64,000 nucleotides of DNA, from contig CAWIUT010000007.1 in NCBI GenBank assembly GCA_963839365.1, forward strand, positions 62,001-126,000, read 5' to 3'. This DNA comes from DASSKA01 sp963839365 (GTDB lineage Bacteria; Actinomycetota; Actinomycetes; Propionibacteriales; Nocardioidaceae). The translations under genes were made by a program, and so were the position numbers. How positions within the stretch are numbered: the stretch's first letter is position 1; each line of letters opens with the position of its first letter. Below, in pieces: positions 1 to 7,756 of this stretch. Below the pieces are notes generated by a model. It was given only the letters and a program-made list of their open reading frames with translations, did not search any database and was not told the origin of the DNA.

Positions 1-174
1 CCCGGCGTGGTCGAGCACGTGGTGCTCGGCGCGGGCCGGGCCCTCGTCGGGGTCGCCGACGAGCCGGTCGAGCTGGCCCCCGGCGACTACGTGGCCTATC
101 CCGGCGACGTGGCACACGTCTTCGAGGCACTCGCACCGGACACCCGCGCGATGCTGGTCTCCGAGCACGTCTGA
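1..174 (+). CDS. C-terminal end of a cupin-domain protein (partial)
   Basis: The window opens inside a reading frame whose last 57 residues end with TGA at 172-174. The residues include a GAGRALVGV strand and a PGDYVAYPGD turn followed by AHVFEA, which is the second half of a small cupin barrel. Such C-terminal cupins usually follow an N-terminal XRE helix-turn-helix in actinobacterial regulators, but the upstream part is missing, so a stand-alone cupin is equally possible. The function cannot be stated. The next gene starts about 70 bases downstream. Confidence 0.6.
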   Translation, partial: PGVVEHVVLGAGRALVGVADEPVELAPGDYVAYPGDVAHVFEALAPDTRAMLVSEHV

Positions 175-243
175 CCCACCCAGCCGCGACCCGGGATGGC
201 CGCCGCCGGCACCCGGTCCGGGACGCCGACGTAGGGTTGGGAC

Positions 244-1431
244 ATGACCAGCCCGACCCTCGAGCAGATCCAGGCCGCCCTGGCCACCGTCAACGATCCT
301 GAGATCCGCCGCCCGATCACCGACCTCGGGATGGTGGAGTCCGTCGACGTGGACGCCGACGGCGTGGTCTCGGTCAAGGTGCTGCTCACGGTGGCCGGCT
401 GCCCGTTGAAGGACACCATCAACCGGGACGTGACCGCGGCCGTCCAGAAGGTGCCCGGTGTCTCCTCGGTGCAGCTGGAGCTGGGCGTGATGACCGCTGA
501 GCAGCGCGCCGGGCTGCAGCAGTCGCTACGCGGCGGCCAGACCCAGCGGGAGATCCCGTTCTCGCGTCCTGACTCGCTGACCAAGGTCTACGCGGTGGCC
601 AGCGGCAAGGGCGGGGTGGGCAAGTCCTCGGTGACGGTGAACCTCGCGCTCGCGATGGCCAAGCAGGGCCTCAAGGTGGGTATCGTCGACGCCGACGTGT
701 ACGGCCACTCGGTGCCGGCGATGCTCGGCCTCGGTGATACCCGTCCCACCCAGGTGCAGGACATGATCATGCCGGTGCCGGCGTCCTCGCTGAACGAGGC
801 GCAGGACGCGGGCAGCCTTTCGGTGATCAGCATCGGGATGCTCAAGCCGCGGCGCGACCAGGTGGTCGCCTGGCGCGGCCCGATGCTGGACCGGGCACTG
901 GTGCAGATGCTGTCCGACGTCTACTGGGGCGACCTGGACGCGCTGTTCCTGGACCTGCCGCCCGGCACCGGCGACATCGCGATCTCGCTGGGCCAGCACC
1001 TGCCGAACGCGGAGGTGATCGTGGTGACCACTCCGCAGGAGGCGGCCGCCGAGGTGGCCGAGCGCGCCGGCACGATGGCCTCGATGATGCACCAGCGGGT
1101 GATCGGCGTGGTGGAGAACATGAGCTATTTGGCCTGCCCGCACTGTGCTGAGTCCGGGGGCCCGGCCCACCGGCTGGAGGTCTTCGGCGCCGGCGGCGGC
1201 CGCCGGGTGGCAGCCACGTTGTCGAGCCGGTTCGGGTACGACGTACCGGTGATCGGCGAGATCCCGCTGGACCTCGGGCTCCGGGAGGGTGGCGACGCGG
1301 GTACGCCGGTCGTCACCGCGGCCCCGGACTCCCCCGCCGGCGCGGCGCTCAACGAAGTGGCCGCCAACCTGTCCGGTCGCGGGCGCGGTCTGGCCGGCAT
1401 GCACCTCGGGCTCACGCCCGCCGGCCGGTAG
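244..1431 (+). CDS. mrp: Mrp/ApbC family P-loop ATPase, Fe-S cluster carrier
   Basis: The protein has 395 residues. Residues 1-90 form a MIP18/DUF59 domain (NDPEIRRPITDLGMV), and residues about 115-365 form the Mrp/NBP35 ATPase with the deviant Walker A GKGGVGKSS at 121-129. A CPHC pair (C298, C301) is the bridging Fe-S ligand site of this family, and DLPPGTGD near 238 is the switch II region. Proteins of this type bind and transfer Fe-S clusters to apo-proteins in the cytoplasm. The ATG at 244 is chosen because the DUF59 domain begins directly after it; the Shine-Dalgarno is weak. It lies 38 bases upstream of tatB on the same strand, and this mrp-tatB-htrA-sigma neighbourhood is typical of actinobacteria. 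Confidence 0.93.
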   Translation: MTSPTLEQIQAALATVNDPEIRRPITDLGMVESVDVDADGVVSVKVLLTVAGCPLKDTINRDVTAAVQKVPGVSSVQLELGVMTAEQRAGLQQSLRGGQTQREIPFSRPDSLTKVYAVASGKGGVGKSSVTVNLALAMAKQGLKVGIVDADVYGHSVPAMLGLGDTRPTQVQDMIMPVPASSLNEAQDAGSLSVISIGMLKPRRDQVVAWRGPMLDRALVQMLSDVYWGDLDALFLDLPPGTGDIAISLGQHLPNAEVIVVTTPQEAAAEVAERAGTMASMMHQRVIGVVENMSYLACPHCAESGGPAHRLEVFGAGGGRRVAATLSSRFGYDVPVIGEIPLDLGLREGGDAGTPVVTAAPDSPAGAALNEVAANLSGRGRGLAGMHLGLTPAGR

Positions 1432-1469
1432 CATGCCGGTGAGCAGATAACAGGAGAGATGATCGAGTC

Positions 1470-1880
1470 GTGTTCGGTATCGGACTGCCCGAGCTCGCGG
1501 TGATCTTCGTGGTCGCCGTGGTGGTCTTCGGCCCCGACAAGCTCCCGGAGCTCGCCCGGCAGGCCGGGCGGCTGGTCCGCCAGCTCAAGCAGTTCAGCCA
1601 GTCCGCCCGCGACGACATCCGCAAGGAGCTCGGACCCGAGTTCGCCAACTTCGAGATCACCGACCTCGACCCGCGGCAGGCCGTTCGCCGGCACATCCTG
1701 GAGGCCTGGAACGAGGACGGCACCCCCGCGGCCCCTGCCGGCAACGGCCAGGCCCGGAACGGGACCCAGAACGGCGCCCAGAACGGGACCCAGAACGGCG
1801 CCCAGCACCAGACCCCGAACGGGGCTCCCCGGCCGCTGGCCGACGGGGAGCGTCCGCCGTACGACAGCGACGCGACGTAG
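1470..1880 (+). CDS. tatB: Twin-arginine translocase subunit TatB
   Basis: The 136-residue protein starts with a short hydrophobic helix (FGIGLPELAVIFVVAVVVFG), followed by the GPDKLPELARQAG hinge and an amphipathic helix, the TatA/B fold. TatB binds TatC and receives folded twin-arginine precursors at the cytoplasmic membrane. GTG at 1470 is chosen because AGGAGA ends 10-14 bases upstream and the membrane helix starts at once; an ATG at 1459 is in another frame. The C-terminal tail is low complexity and contains a repeated NGTQNGAQ block encoded by a 24-bp tandem duplication (about 1757-1806). The length and the E-rich amphipathic helix favour TatB over TatA. Confidence 0.9.
   Translation: MFGIGLPELAVIFVVAVVVFGPDKLPELARQAGRLVRQLKQFSQSARDDIRKELGPEFANFEITDLDPRQAVRRHILEAWNEDGTPAAPAGNGQARNGTQNGAQNGTQNGAQHQTPNGAPRPLADGERPPYDSDAT
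1757..1806 (+). repeat. 24-bp tandem repeat in the tatB tail
   Basis: Two consecutive near-identical 24-bp units (AACGGGACCCAGAACGGCGC followed by CCAG) encode NGTQNGAQ twice in the disordered C-terminus of TatB. The repeat is in frame, so copy-number change would alter tail length without a frameshift. Confidence 0.8.
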
Positions 1881-1971
1881 CCGACGGCCGTCGCGAGGCC
1901 CCCTCGTTCCGGTCCCCGCGTTCCGGCTCCCTCGTTCCGGGGGGCGCTCCAGCCGCCGCCCGGACCGGCCG

Positions 1972-3219
1972 TCAGCCGACCTTGGCGGCGAGCCGGATCC
2001 GCACCTGGTGCTCGGATCCGCCGCGGCGCACCGTCAGCGTCACCACGTCCCCAGGCTGGTGGGCCCGGATGGCCACGATCAGGCCGATCCCGTCGTCGAC
2101 GCTGGTGCCGTCGACGGCTACCACCACGTCACCCTTGCGCAGCCCGGCGTCCCGCGCCGGCGACCCCGTCGGCACGGACACCACCTTGGCGCCGTGGCCG
2201 GGCCCGTTGACCTGGACGGTCGCGCCGATGACCGGGTACCTGGCGTGCCCGGTGCGCAGGATCTGAGCGGCGGTGATCTCCACCTGTTCCATCGGGATCG
2301 CGAAGCCGACCCCGATGTTGCCGGCCTGGCCGCCGAACGTGGGGCCGGTCGTGGCGATCGCGGAGTTGACGCCGATCACCTCGCCGCGCAGGTTGACCAG
2401 CGGGCCACCGGAGTTGCCGGGGTTGATCGCCGCGTCGGTCTGCACCGCGTCGATGTAGGACGACTGGTGTGCCTCGCTGGTGGTGACCGGACGGTCCAGG
2501 GCGCTCACGATGCCGGAGGTGACCGTGCTGCTCAGCCCGAGCGGCGACCCGATGGCGACCACGGTCTCCCCCACGTGCATGGACTTCGACGAGCCCAGCG
2601 GCGCCGGCGGGAGACCTTGTCCGCCGTCGACGTCGAGCACCGCGATGTCGTAGACGGCGCTGCGGCCCACGATCCGGGCCGGATGGGTGTGGCCGTTGTA
2701 GTCGACGACCGTGACCTGACCGGGCCCGAGCGCGTCGGACACCACGTGGTTGTTGGTGATCACGTGGCCCTGGCCGTCGATGACGAAGCCGGAGCCGGTG
2801 GCACCGCCGCGCTGGTTTCCGTTGGCGCCGCCCTTGGCGAGCACCTGCACCGTGCTGGGCAGCAGCTTGTGCGCCACTGCGGCCACGCTGCGGTTGTTCG
2901 GGTCGAGGGGGGCGGCCACGCCGTGTCCGGTGCCGATCATGATCGGTCCGGAGCCACCGTCCATGGTGGTCGACACCGCCACGCCGGCCAGCACGCCACC
3001 GACCGCTCCGACGAGCAGCGCGGTGGCCGCCACCACCGGCCACAGCCAGCCGGGCACCCGGTTGTGCGGGCGGGGCCATGGCGAGGGCGTCAGGTAGCCG
3101 GCCGGGTAGGGCTGGTAGGACGGTGCAGGGGGCTGGGGGTACGACGCGTCCGCACCGGGCTCGTCGTCCGGCCGGCGGCCGGGCTCGTCGTACTCGCTCA
3201 CCCCGCTATCTTGCCCCAT
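1972..3219 (-). CDS. htrA: HtrA/DegP-like membrane serine protease with PDZ domain
   Basis: The 415-residue protein has a proline-rich cytoplasmic N-terminus (about 1-55), one membrane helix (WLWPVVAATALLVGAVGG, about 58-80) and an extracytoplasmic trypsin-like domain. The catalytic triad is visible as ITNNHVVSD (His), YDIAVLDVD (Asp) and NPGNSGGPL (Ser). One PDZ domain lies near residues 310-410 (GSPARDAGLRKGDVVVAVDG). Proteins of this S1C family degrade or refold damaged envelope proteins. It is the last gene of a sigma factor / anti-sigma / protease set on the same strand, the classical SigE envelope-stress arrangement. The start could also be the GTG at 3201; neither has a strong ribosome site. 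Confidence 0.92.
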   Translation of the reverse strand: MGQDSGVSEYDEPGRRPDDEPGADASYPQPPAPSYQPYPAGYLTPSPWPRPHNRVPGWLWPVVAATALLVGAVGGVLAGVAVSTTMDGGSGPIMIGTGHGVAAPLDPNNRSVAAVAHKLLPSTVQVLAKGGANGNQRGGATGSGFVIDGQGHVITNNHVVSDALGPGQVTVVDYNGHTHPARIVGRSAVYDIAVLDVDGGQGLPPAPLGSSKSMHVGETVVAIGSPLGLSSTVTSGIVSALDRPVTTSEAHQSSYIDAVQTDAAINPGNSGGPLVNLRGEVIGVNSAIATTGPTFGGQAGNIGVGFAIPMEQVEITAAQILRTGHARYPVIGATVQVNGPGHGAKVVSVPTGSPARDAGLRKGDVVVAVDGTSVDDGIGLIVAIRAHQPGDVVTLTVRRGGSEHQVRIRLAAKVG

Positions 3220-3340
3220 TCTGTGGTGCCAGAACGCATCCGCCCGGACGGTCCGCCGCCCAGGCAGGCGGGCGACCGGACCGCGAGGCAGGCGATCGGC
3301 GACGGCGCGAGGCGTGGCACCCGGACGCGCGGCTGCCCCG

Positions 3341-3928
3341 TCAGCGGGGGGTGACGTCCACGACCCGGCTCGTGCTCCCCGGCGGGAAGGGCTCCCGCTC
3401 GGGGTGCGAGCCGGGGAGCGTGCCGCGCACCACGGCCACCGGGGCGACCTGGGCGGGCGTCGGGGTCTGCGTCCCGGCGGTCGGGGCGGCCGGACGGGTC
3501 AGCGAGCTCGCGGGGGTGCCGACACCGGTGCCCACGCCCGGCACCGCGCCGGACATTGCCGCGATCCCGAAGACCGCCGCCGACACCGACCCGGCACCGA
3601 CCACCGCGATGCCGGCGCGGCGCCGCGTCCGCGCGCGGTGCTCGATCGCATCGACGGCCGCCCACGCCTCCAGGGCTTCCCAGGACGGGCGCGACGACGG
3701 GGCGAGCTCGTAGAGGGAGTCCAGCAGCCGCGCGGACGGCTCGTTGCAACCCATGCCCGCCAACCGGCGCTTCACCCAGGTCTCGCGCTCGACGAGCCGT
3801 CGGCAGTCCGAGCAGCGCAGCACGTGAGCCCAGGCCCGTTCGGTGGCGTCCGCGTCCAGCTGCCCGTCCACGAGCGCGCTGGCCGAGGACCCGAGATGGG
3901 CCAGATGATCCCCGAGGAACCGTCTCAC
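3341..3928 (-). CDS. Zinc-finger anti-sigma factor (RseA/RsrA type)
   Basis: The N-terminal 50 residues carry the zf-HC2/ZAS motif, with His and two Cys visible in AHVLRCSDCRRL. A membrane or hydrophobic segment (GIAVVGAGSVSAAVFGIAAM, about residues 108-128) and a proline/threonine-rich C-terminus follow. Such proteins hold the cognate ECF sigma factor at the membrane until stress releases it. Its GTG start overlaps the sigma-factor stop codon (GTGA at 3925-3928), so the two are translationally coupled, which supports partnership. The htrA gene follows 121 bases downstream. The 195-residue length is normal for the group. Confidence 0.88.
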   Translation of the reverse strand: MRRFLGDHLAHLGSSASALVDGQLDADATERAWAHVLRCSDCRRLVERETWVKRRLAGMGCNEPSARLLDSLYELAPSSRPSWEALEAWAAVDAIEHRARTRRRAGIAVVGAGSVSAAVFGIAAMSGAVPGVGTGVGTPASSLTRPAAPTAGTQTPTPAQVAPVAVVRGTLPGSHPEREPFPPGSTSRVVDVTPR

Positions 3929-4506
3929 GGGGTGCCCTCACCCAGCCGGAACCTGGCAGGCCCCGAGTAGCGCACCCGGCCGGACGTGGGTGCGCGGTGC
4001 GCGAGCGCGCGACGCAGCATGGTCCGGCCGCGGTGGATCCGGGACCGGACGGTGCCCAGCTTGAGACCGAGCACGTCGGCGATCTCCTCGTAGCTGAGGC
4101 CTTCCACGTCGCAGAGCACGACGGCAGCGCGGAAGTCCGGTGGCAGCTCGGCGAGCGCCTCCTCGACGTCGTCGTCGAACATCCCGTCGACGAGCTGCAT
4201 GTCGGGGCTGGCCGACCGGCTCGGGAGCCGGGTCTCGGCATCCTCGCCGAGGGAGTCGAAGCGGATCTTGGACTTGCGGCGGGCCTGGTCCAAGAACAGG
4301 TTGGTGGTGATCCGGTGCAGCCAGCCCTCGAAGGTGCCTGGGGTGTACGACGAGAGCGAGCGGAACACCCGCACGAAGACCTCTTGGGTGAGGTCCTCCG
4401 CGTCGTGCGGGTTGCCGGTCAGCCGGTAGGCGAGGCGGTAGACCCGTGCGGAGTGCTCGGTCACGACCTCTTCCCAGGACGGGGCCTGCCAGGTGGACTC
4501 GCTCAT
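3925..4506 (-). CDS. sigE: ECF RNA polymerase sigma factor, SigE-like
   Basis: The 193-residue protein has a region 2 (PHDAEDLTQEVFVRVFRSL) that binds the -10 element and core polymerase, and a region 4 helix-turn-helix (LSYEEIADVLGLKLGTVRSR) that reads the -35. ATG at 4506 is chosen because AAGGAG stands about 5 bases upstream; an in-frame ATG at 4545 lacks a ribosome site. It heads a sigma / anti-sigma / HtrA operon, which in actinobacteria responds to envelope stress. A candidate self-recognised promoter lies at 4621-4649. The gene symbol rests on synteny and domain structure rather than on an alignment. Confidence 0.88.
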   Translation of the reverse strand: MSESTWQAPSWEEVVTEHSARVYRLAYRLTGNPHDAEDLTQEVFVRVFRSLSSYTPGTFEGWLHRITTNLFLDQARRKSKIRFDSLGEDAETRLPSRSASPDMQLVDGMFDDDVEEALAELPPDFRAAVVLCDVEGLSYEEIADVLGLKLGTVRSRIHRGRTMLRRALAHRAPTSGRVRYSGPARFRLGEGTP

Positions 4507-4620
4507 CGGCTGCTCCTTGCCCCGTCGCCGCACCATAGTCGCCATGGTTAGCGCGCTGTCCGCGCTGTCCTCCTCACGCTAGAGGCCGCTGCTGAGAGCC
4601 ACCTGAGGCACTTCCGGGTA

Positions 4621-4649
4621 GACAACGGCACAGAACGCCCCCGGGTTCC
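4621..4649 (-). promoter_or_regulatory. Candidate ECF-sigma promoter upstream of sigE
   Basis: Reading the minus strand, GGAACC (4649-4644), 17 bases and GTTGTC (4626-4621) match the GGAAC / GTT pattern recognised by SigE/SigH-type sigma factors. It lies about 115 bases upstream of the sigma gene start, suggesting autoregulation. This is inferred from sequence only. Confidence 0.5.
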
Positions 4650-4676
4650 CGGTAGAGTCCGGCCCAGACCACAGCG

Positions 4677-5354
4677 GTGTCCGCCGTTCGACCAGAGGAG
4701 GCCATCATCGCCACCGGACTCAAGCCCGCCAGCTGGGCTTACGCAGAGGAGTTCGTCGCCGAGGACGACGTGATGGCGGCCGCCCGCGCCCGGGCGGCCG
4801 AGGTGGGCGTGGTGCCGATCGGCAGCGGCGGCGGTGCGGCGCTGCGGTTCCTCGCCGCGGTCACCGAGGCACGCGCCGTGGTGGAGATCGGCACCGGCAC
4901 CGGGGTGTCCGGGCTGTGGATGCTGCGCGGCATGCGCCCCGACGGGATCTTGACCACCGTGGACACCGAGGCCGAGCACCAGCGACTGGCCAAGCAGACC
5001 TTCACCGAGGCCGGGATCCCCCCGCAGCGGGCCCGGCTGATCCCCGGGGCGGCGCTGGATGTGCTCCCCCGGCTCACCGACGGCCACTACGACCTGGTGT
5101 TCTGCGACGGCGACAAGACCGAGTACCCCGACTACCTGACCGAGGCGCTGCGGCTGTTGAAGCCGGGCGGCATCGTCGCCTTCGACAACGCGCTCTGGCA
5201 CGACCGGGTCGCCGACCCGGCCCAGAGGGACGCGGAGACCGTCGCGGTCCGCGAGCTCGGCCGGACCGTGCGCGAGCATGACTCCCTGCTGCCGGTGCTG
5301 CTGCCGGTCGGGGACGGGCTGCTGGTGGCCAAGAAGCTGTGGAGCCCCGCCTGA
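4677..5354 (+). CDS. SAM-dependent O-methyltransferase (class I, family 3)
   Basis: The product has up to 225 residues and the Rossmann methyltransferase core: glycine-rich SAM loop VVEIGTGTGVSG (about 68-79), acidic TVDTEAEH after strand 2, and LVFCDGDKTEYPDY (the metal-binding DxxKxxY region of catechol O-methyltransferase-like enzymes). The substrate cannot be told. The gene is divergent from sigE, as in related actinobacteria. The start is unclear: GTG at 4677 has no ribosome site, while a strong AGAGGAGG at 4694-4701 lies inside the frame and is followed by ATC at 4707, a possible non-standard start. The conserved ATGLKPASWAYAEEF segment begins right after that ATC. Confidence 0.85.
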   Translation: MSAVRPEEAIIATGLKPASWAYAEEFVAEDDVMAAARARAAEVGVVPIGSGGGAALRFLAAVTEARAVVEIGTGTGVSGLWMLRGMRPDGILTTVDTEAEHQRLAKQTFTEAGIPPQRARLIPGAALDVLPRLTDGHYDLVFCDGDKTEYPDYLTEALRLLKPGGIVAFDNALWHDRVADPAQRDAETVAVRELGRTVREHDSLLPVLLPVGDGLLVAKKLWSPA

Positions 5355-5386
5355 CCCGCTGCAGCCGTCAGCCCGTTCGGGTCAGC

Positions 5387-5478
5387 CCAGTCCGGTCAGG
5401 CCAGTCCGGTCAGGCCAGTCCGGTCAGGCCAGGCCGGTCAGGCCGGTCAGGCCGATCCGGTCAGCCCAGGCCGATCAG
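5387..5478. repeat. 14-bp tandem repeats between convergent genes
   Basis: Three perfect copies of CCAGTCCGGTCAGG (5387-5428), a fourth with one change (5429-5442) and decayed copies reach to 5478, overlapping the last codon and stop of the minus-strand gene. The tract lies between the ends of two convergent genes. It encodes nothing obvious; a variable-number repeat with a terminator-like role is one possibility. Confidence 0.85.
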
Positions 5479-5816
5479 CTCCAGCGGGCCGGTGCCCGGA
5501 AGCCTGCGGCGCCTTCGGCCACCGCGACCACCTCGCACGGCTCGATGAGCACCGGCGCGGATCCGACCAGCTTCGAGCCCGGAGAGTCTGCCGCGTGCGC
5601 GGCGAACTCCTCCTGGAACCGCTCGCGCGCCTCGGCTGTGTCGAAGACGTAGCAGCCCTCGAACCACTCGCCGGCGCGCATCCGCCAGGTCTTGAACGCC
5701 AGCCCCGCACGGCCGGTGAAGCCGGCGTGCGAGGTGTTCTCCACGTAGTCGCGCAGCGCCTGGTCGATGTCGTCGGGGGCATCGGTGAGCGACCAGCGCA
5801 CCGTCAGTCCGTGCAT
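5475..5816 (-). CDS. YdhR-like dimeric alpha/beta-barrel protein
   Basis: The 113-residue cytoplasmic protein has features of the putative monooxygenase YdhR family: a short barrel strand at the N-terminus, then GLAFKTWRMRAGEWFEGCYV and FDTAEARERFQEEFAAH in the order seen in that fold. No redox cofactor site is visible, so enzymatic activity is uncertain. ATG at 5816 is preceded by AGGAG. It begins 11 bases after the leucyl aminopeptidase stop, so the two probably form one transcript. Its stop codon sits within the end of the 14-bp tandem repeat tract. Confidence 0.65.
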   Translation of the reverse strand: MHGLTVRWSLTDAPDDIDQALRDYVENTSHAGFTGRAGLAFKTWRMRAGEWFEGCYVFDTAEARERFQEEFAAHAADSPGSKLVGSAPVLIEPCEVVAVAEGAAGFRAPARWS

Positions 5817-5827
5817 CTCAGCTCCTC

Positions 5828-7360
5828 TCAGGATCCGGACCCGCCGACCCCGGCCAGCGGCGCGCGCAGCTCCAACCAGTGCAGCAGGGCGCGGGCGCCG
5901 AAGCCGGTGGCTCCGCGGGTGTGCTCGAAAGCGTCGACCGGGGAGTCACCCACCGATGCGATGTCCAGGTGGGCCCAGGGCACTCCCCCGGTGAAGTGCT
6001 GGAGGAACAAGGCAGCGGTCACCGCACCGGGGCTGCCGGGCGCGTTGTTGCAGTCGGCGACCGACGACTCCAGCTTGTCCTCGTAGTCCTCCACGAGCGG
6101 CAGCCGCCACAGCGGCTCGCCGGCGGCCTCGCCGGCAGCCCGGATCGTCGCGGCGAGGGCGTCGTCGTTGGCGAAGAGTCCACCCGTGCGCAGACCCAGG
6201 CTGATCTTCACCGCACCGGTCAGGGTGGCGACGTCCACGAGCGCGTCCGGCTTGATCTCGGCGGCCGCGTAAGCCAGCGCGTCGGCCATCACCAACCGGC
6301 CCTCGGCGTCGGTGTTGCCCACCTCCGTGGTGCGTCCGCCGTAGTGGCGCAGCACGTCTCCCGGGCGGATCGCGTTGCCGCCCACCGCGTTCTCCGCGCA
6401 AGCCATCAGGCCGGTCACCCGGACGGGGCAGTCGACGGCGGAGAGCGCACCGAGCACCGAGAGCACCACGCCGGCGCCGGTCATGTCCCGCTTCATGTTC
6501 ATCATCGCGTCGCGCGGCTTGATGGACAGCCCGCCTGTGTCGAAGGTGATGCCCTTGCCCACCAGCACGAGGTGCGGGGTGTGGCGGCCGGCCTTGGCCG
6601 GGGTGTAGTCCAGCCGCACCAGTCGCGGCGGGGTGGCCGACCCCTGCCCGACGCCGAGGATGCCACCGAAGCCCTCCCGCGCGAGGTCCTTCTCGTCCCA
6701 GACCTTGACCGCCAGACCCGCCTCGGCGGCGACCTCGCGGGCCCGATCGGCCAGCCAGGGAGGATTCTTCTCGTTGGAGGGCACCAGAGCCAGGGTCCGG
6801 GACCGCCAACCCGCGGTCGCCACAGCAAGACCACGACGCAGGGCCGCCTGCCGGCCGTCCGGGTCGCCGAGACCGGCGAGCACGACGTGCCGCACCGGCT
6901 GCGTCGCCGGGCCGGTGGAGCGGCGGTGGAAGGTGAAGGACCCGAGCACCAGGCCCTCGACGAGCGCGCGGAGCCCTGCGTCATCGGACAGCGCGGCCAG
7001 CGAGGTGGCCACCGTGCTCCCGTCTCGGGTACGCCGCGCGAGCACGGCGCCGGCCCGCCGGAGATCGGACGCGGTGCCCCGGCCGGCGCCGACGAGCAGC
7101 ACCAGGCGCAGCGGCTCCGGGCCGTCGAGCACGGGAGCAGCGACCACCTCGCCGACCTTGCCGGAGGCACCCGCGACCTCCAGCAACGCGAACGGGTCGA
7201 GTGGGACCCGGTCGAGCAGCTCGGCCGCACCCGGTCCCAGTGCCGGACCGTCCGGGTCGGCCAGCACCGGGACCGCGACAACCTCGGCGTCACGGACCGC
7301 GCTGGGCGGGTCCGCGCTCAAGGTGATGTGCGGCGGGCGGGGATGATCGGCTAGGCCCAC
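5828..7360 (-). CDS. pepA: Leucyl aminopeptidase (M17 family)
   Basis: The 510-residue protein has the M17 signature NTDAEGRL at 349-356, the metal-ligand region VGKGITFDTGG (K269, D274), the catalytic Lys in SIKPRD (K281), and an N-terminal macro-like domain of about 190 residues. These binuclear zinc/manganese enzymes remove N-terminal residues from peptides in the cytosol, usually as hexamers. GTG at 7360 follows AGGAGCG at suitable spacing. The downstream gene at 5475-5816 is closely linked, and the DUF3117 gene lies 94 bases upstream on the same strand. Confidence 0.95.
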   Translation of the reverse strand: MGLADHPRPPHITLSADPPSAVRDAEVVAVPVLADPDGPALGPGAAELLDRVPLDPFALLEVAGASGKVGEVVAAPVLDGPEPLRLVLLVGAGRGTASDLRRAGAVLARRTRDGSTVATSLAALSDDAGLRALVEGLVLGSFTFHRRSTGPATQPVRHVVLAGLGDPDGRQAALRRGLAVATAGWRSRTLALVPSNEKNPPWLADRAREVAAEAGLAVKVWDEKDLAREGFGGILGVGQGSATPPRLVRLDYTPAKAGRHTPHLVLVGKGITFDTGGLSIKPRDAMMNMKRDMTGAGVVLSVLGALSAVDCPVRVTGLMACAENAVGGNAIRPGDVLRHYGGRTTEVGNTDAEGRLVMADALAYAAAEIKPDALVDVATLTGAVKISLGLRTGGLFANDDALAATIRAAGEAAGEPLWRLPLVEDYEDKLESSVADCNNAPGSPGAVTAALFLQHFTGGVPWAHLDIASVGDSPVDAFEHTRGATGFGARALLHWLELRAPLAGVGGSGS

Positions 7361-7454
7361 GGGCGGACGCTCCTTCGGCGGCTCGGCGAGACGATGGTCC
7401 GGGCCCGACCCTATCCAGACGCGAGATCCGTCCCGAGCGGGCCGGCCGGACGCG

Positions 7455-7622
7455 TCAGCCGACCACCTCGTCGAGAGCGGCCCCGAGGGCGCCGGCCTCC
7501 TCGGCGTTCAGCTCGACGACCAATCGGCCCCCGCCCTCGAGCGGGACTCGCATGACGATGCCGCGCCCCTCCTTGGTGACCTCGAGCGGACCGTCGCCCG
7601 TCCGCGGCTTCATCGCCGCCAT
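7455..7622 (-). CDS. DUF3117 family small protein
   Basis: The 55-residue protein begins MAAMKPRTGDGPLEVTKEGR and ends in an acidic helix (LNAEEAGALGAALDEVVG). This is the conserved actinobacterial DUF3117 family, of unknown biochemical role. The ATG at 7622 is chosen because the family starts there and GGAAGAGG stands upstream; the frame extends further without a start of its own. It is divergent from the PaaX-type regulator and upstream of pepA. Confidence 0.88.
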   Translation of the reverse strand: MAAMKPRTGDGPLEVTKEGRGIVMRVPLEGGGRLVVELNAEEAGALGAALDEVVG

Positions 7623-7756
7623 GCGCACACCTCTTCCCTGTGACCTGCTGTGCTGGCTCACCGGACGCCGTGTCGACGGCCGGTGCACCCATTATCGCGC
7701 ACATTCCGCGCAACCTGACCACAACCTGGGGGGCGTGGTGCGGCAGACTCCGGGGT

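Noticed and set aside
1459..1475. ATG start for tatB just after AGGAG
   Set aside because: It is in a different frame; GTG at 1470 leads straight into the membrane helix.
5387..5478. Possible CRISPR-like array
   Set aside because: The 14-bp units are directly adjacent without spacers.
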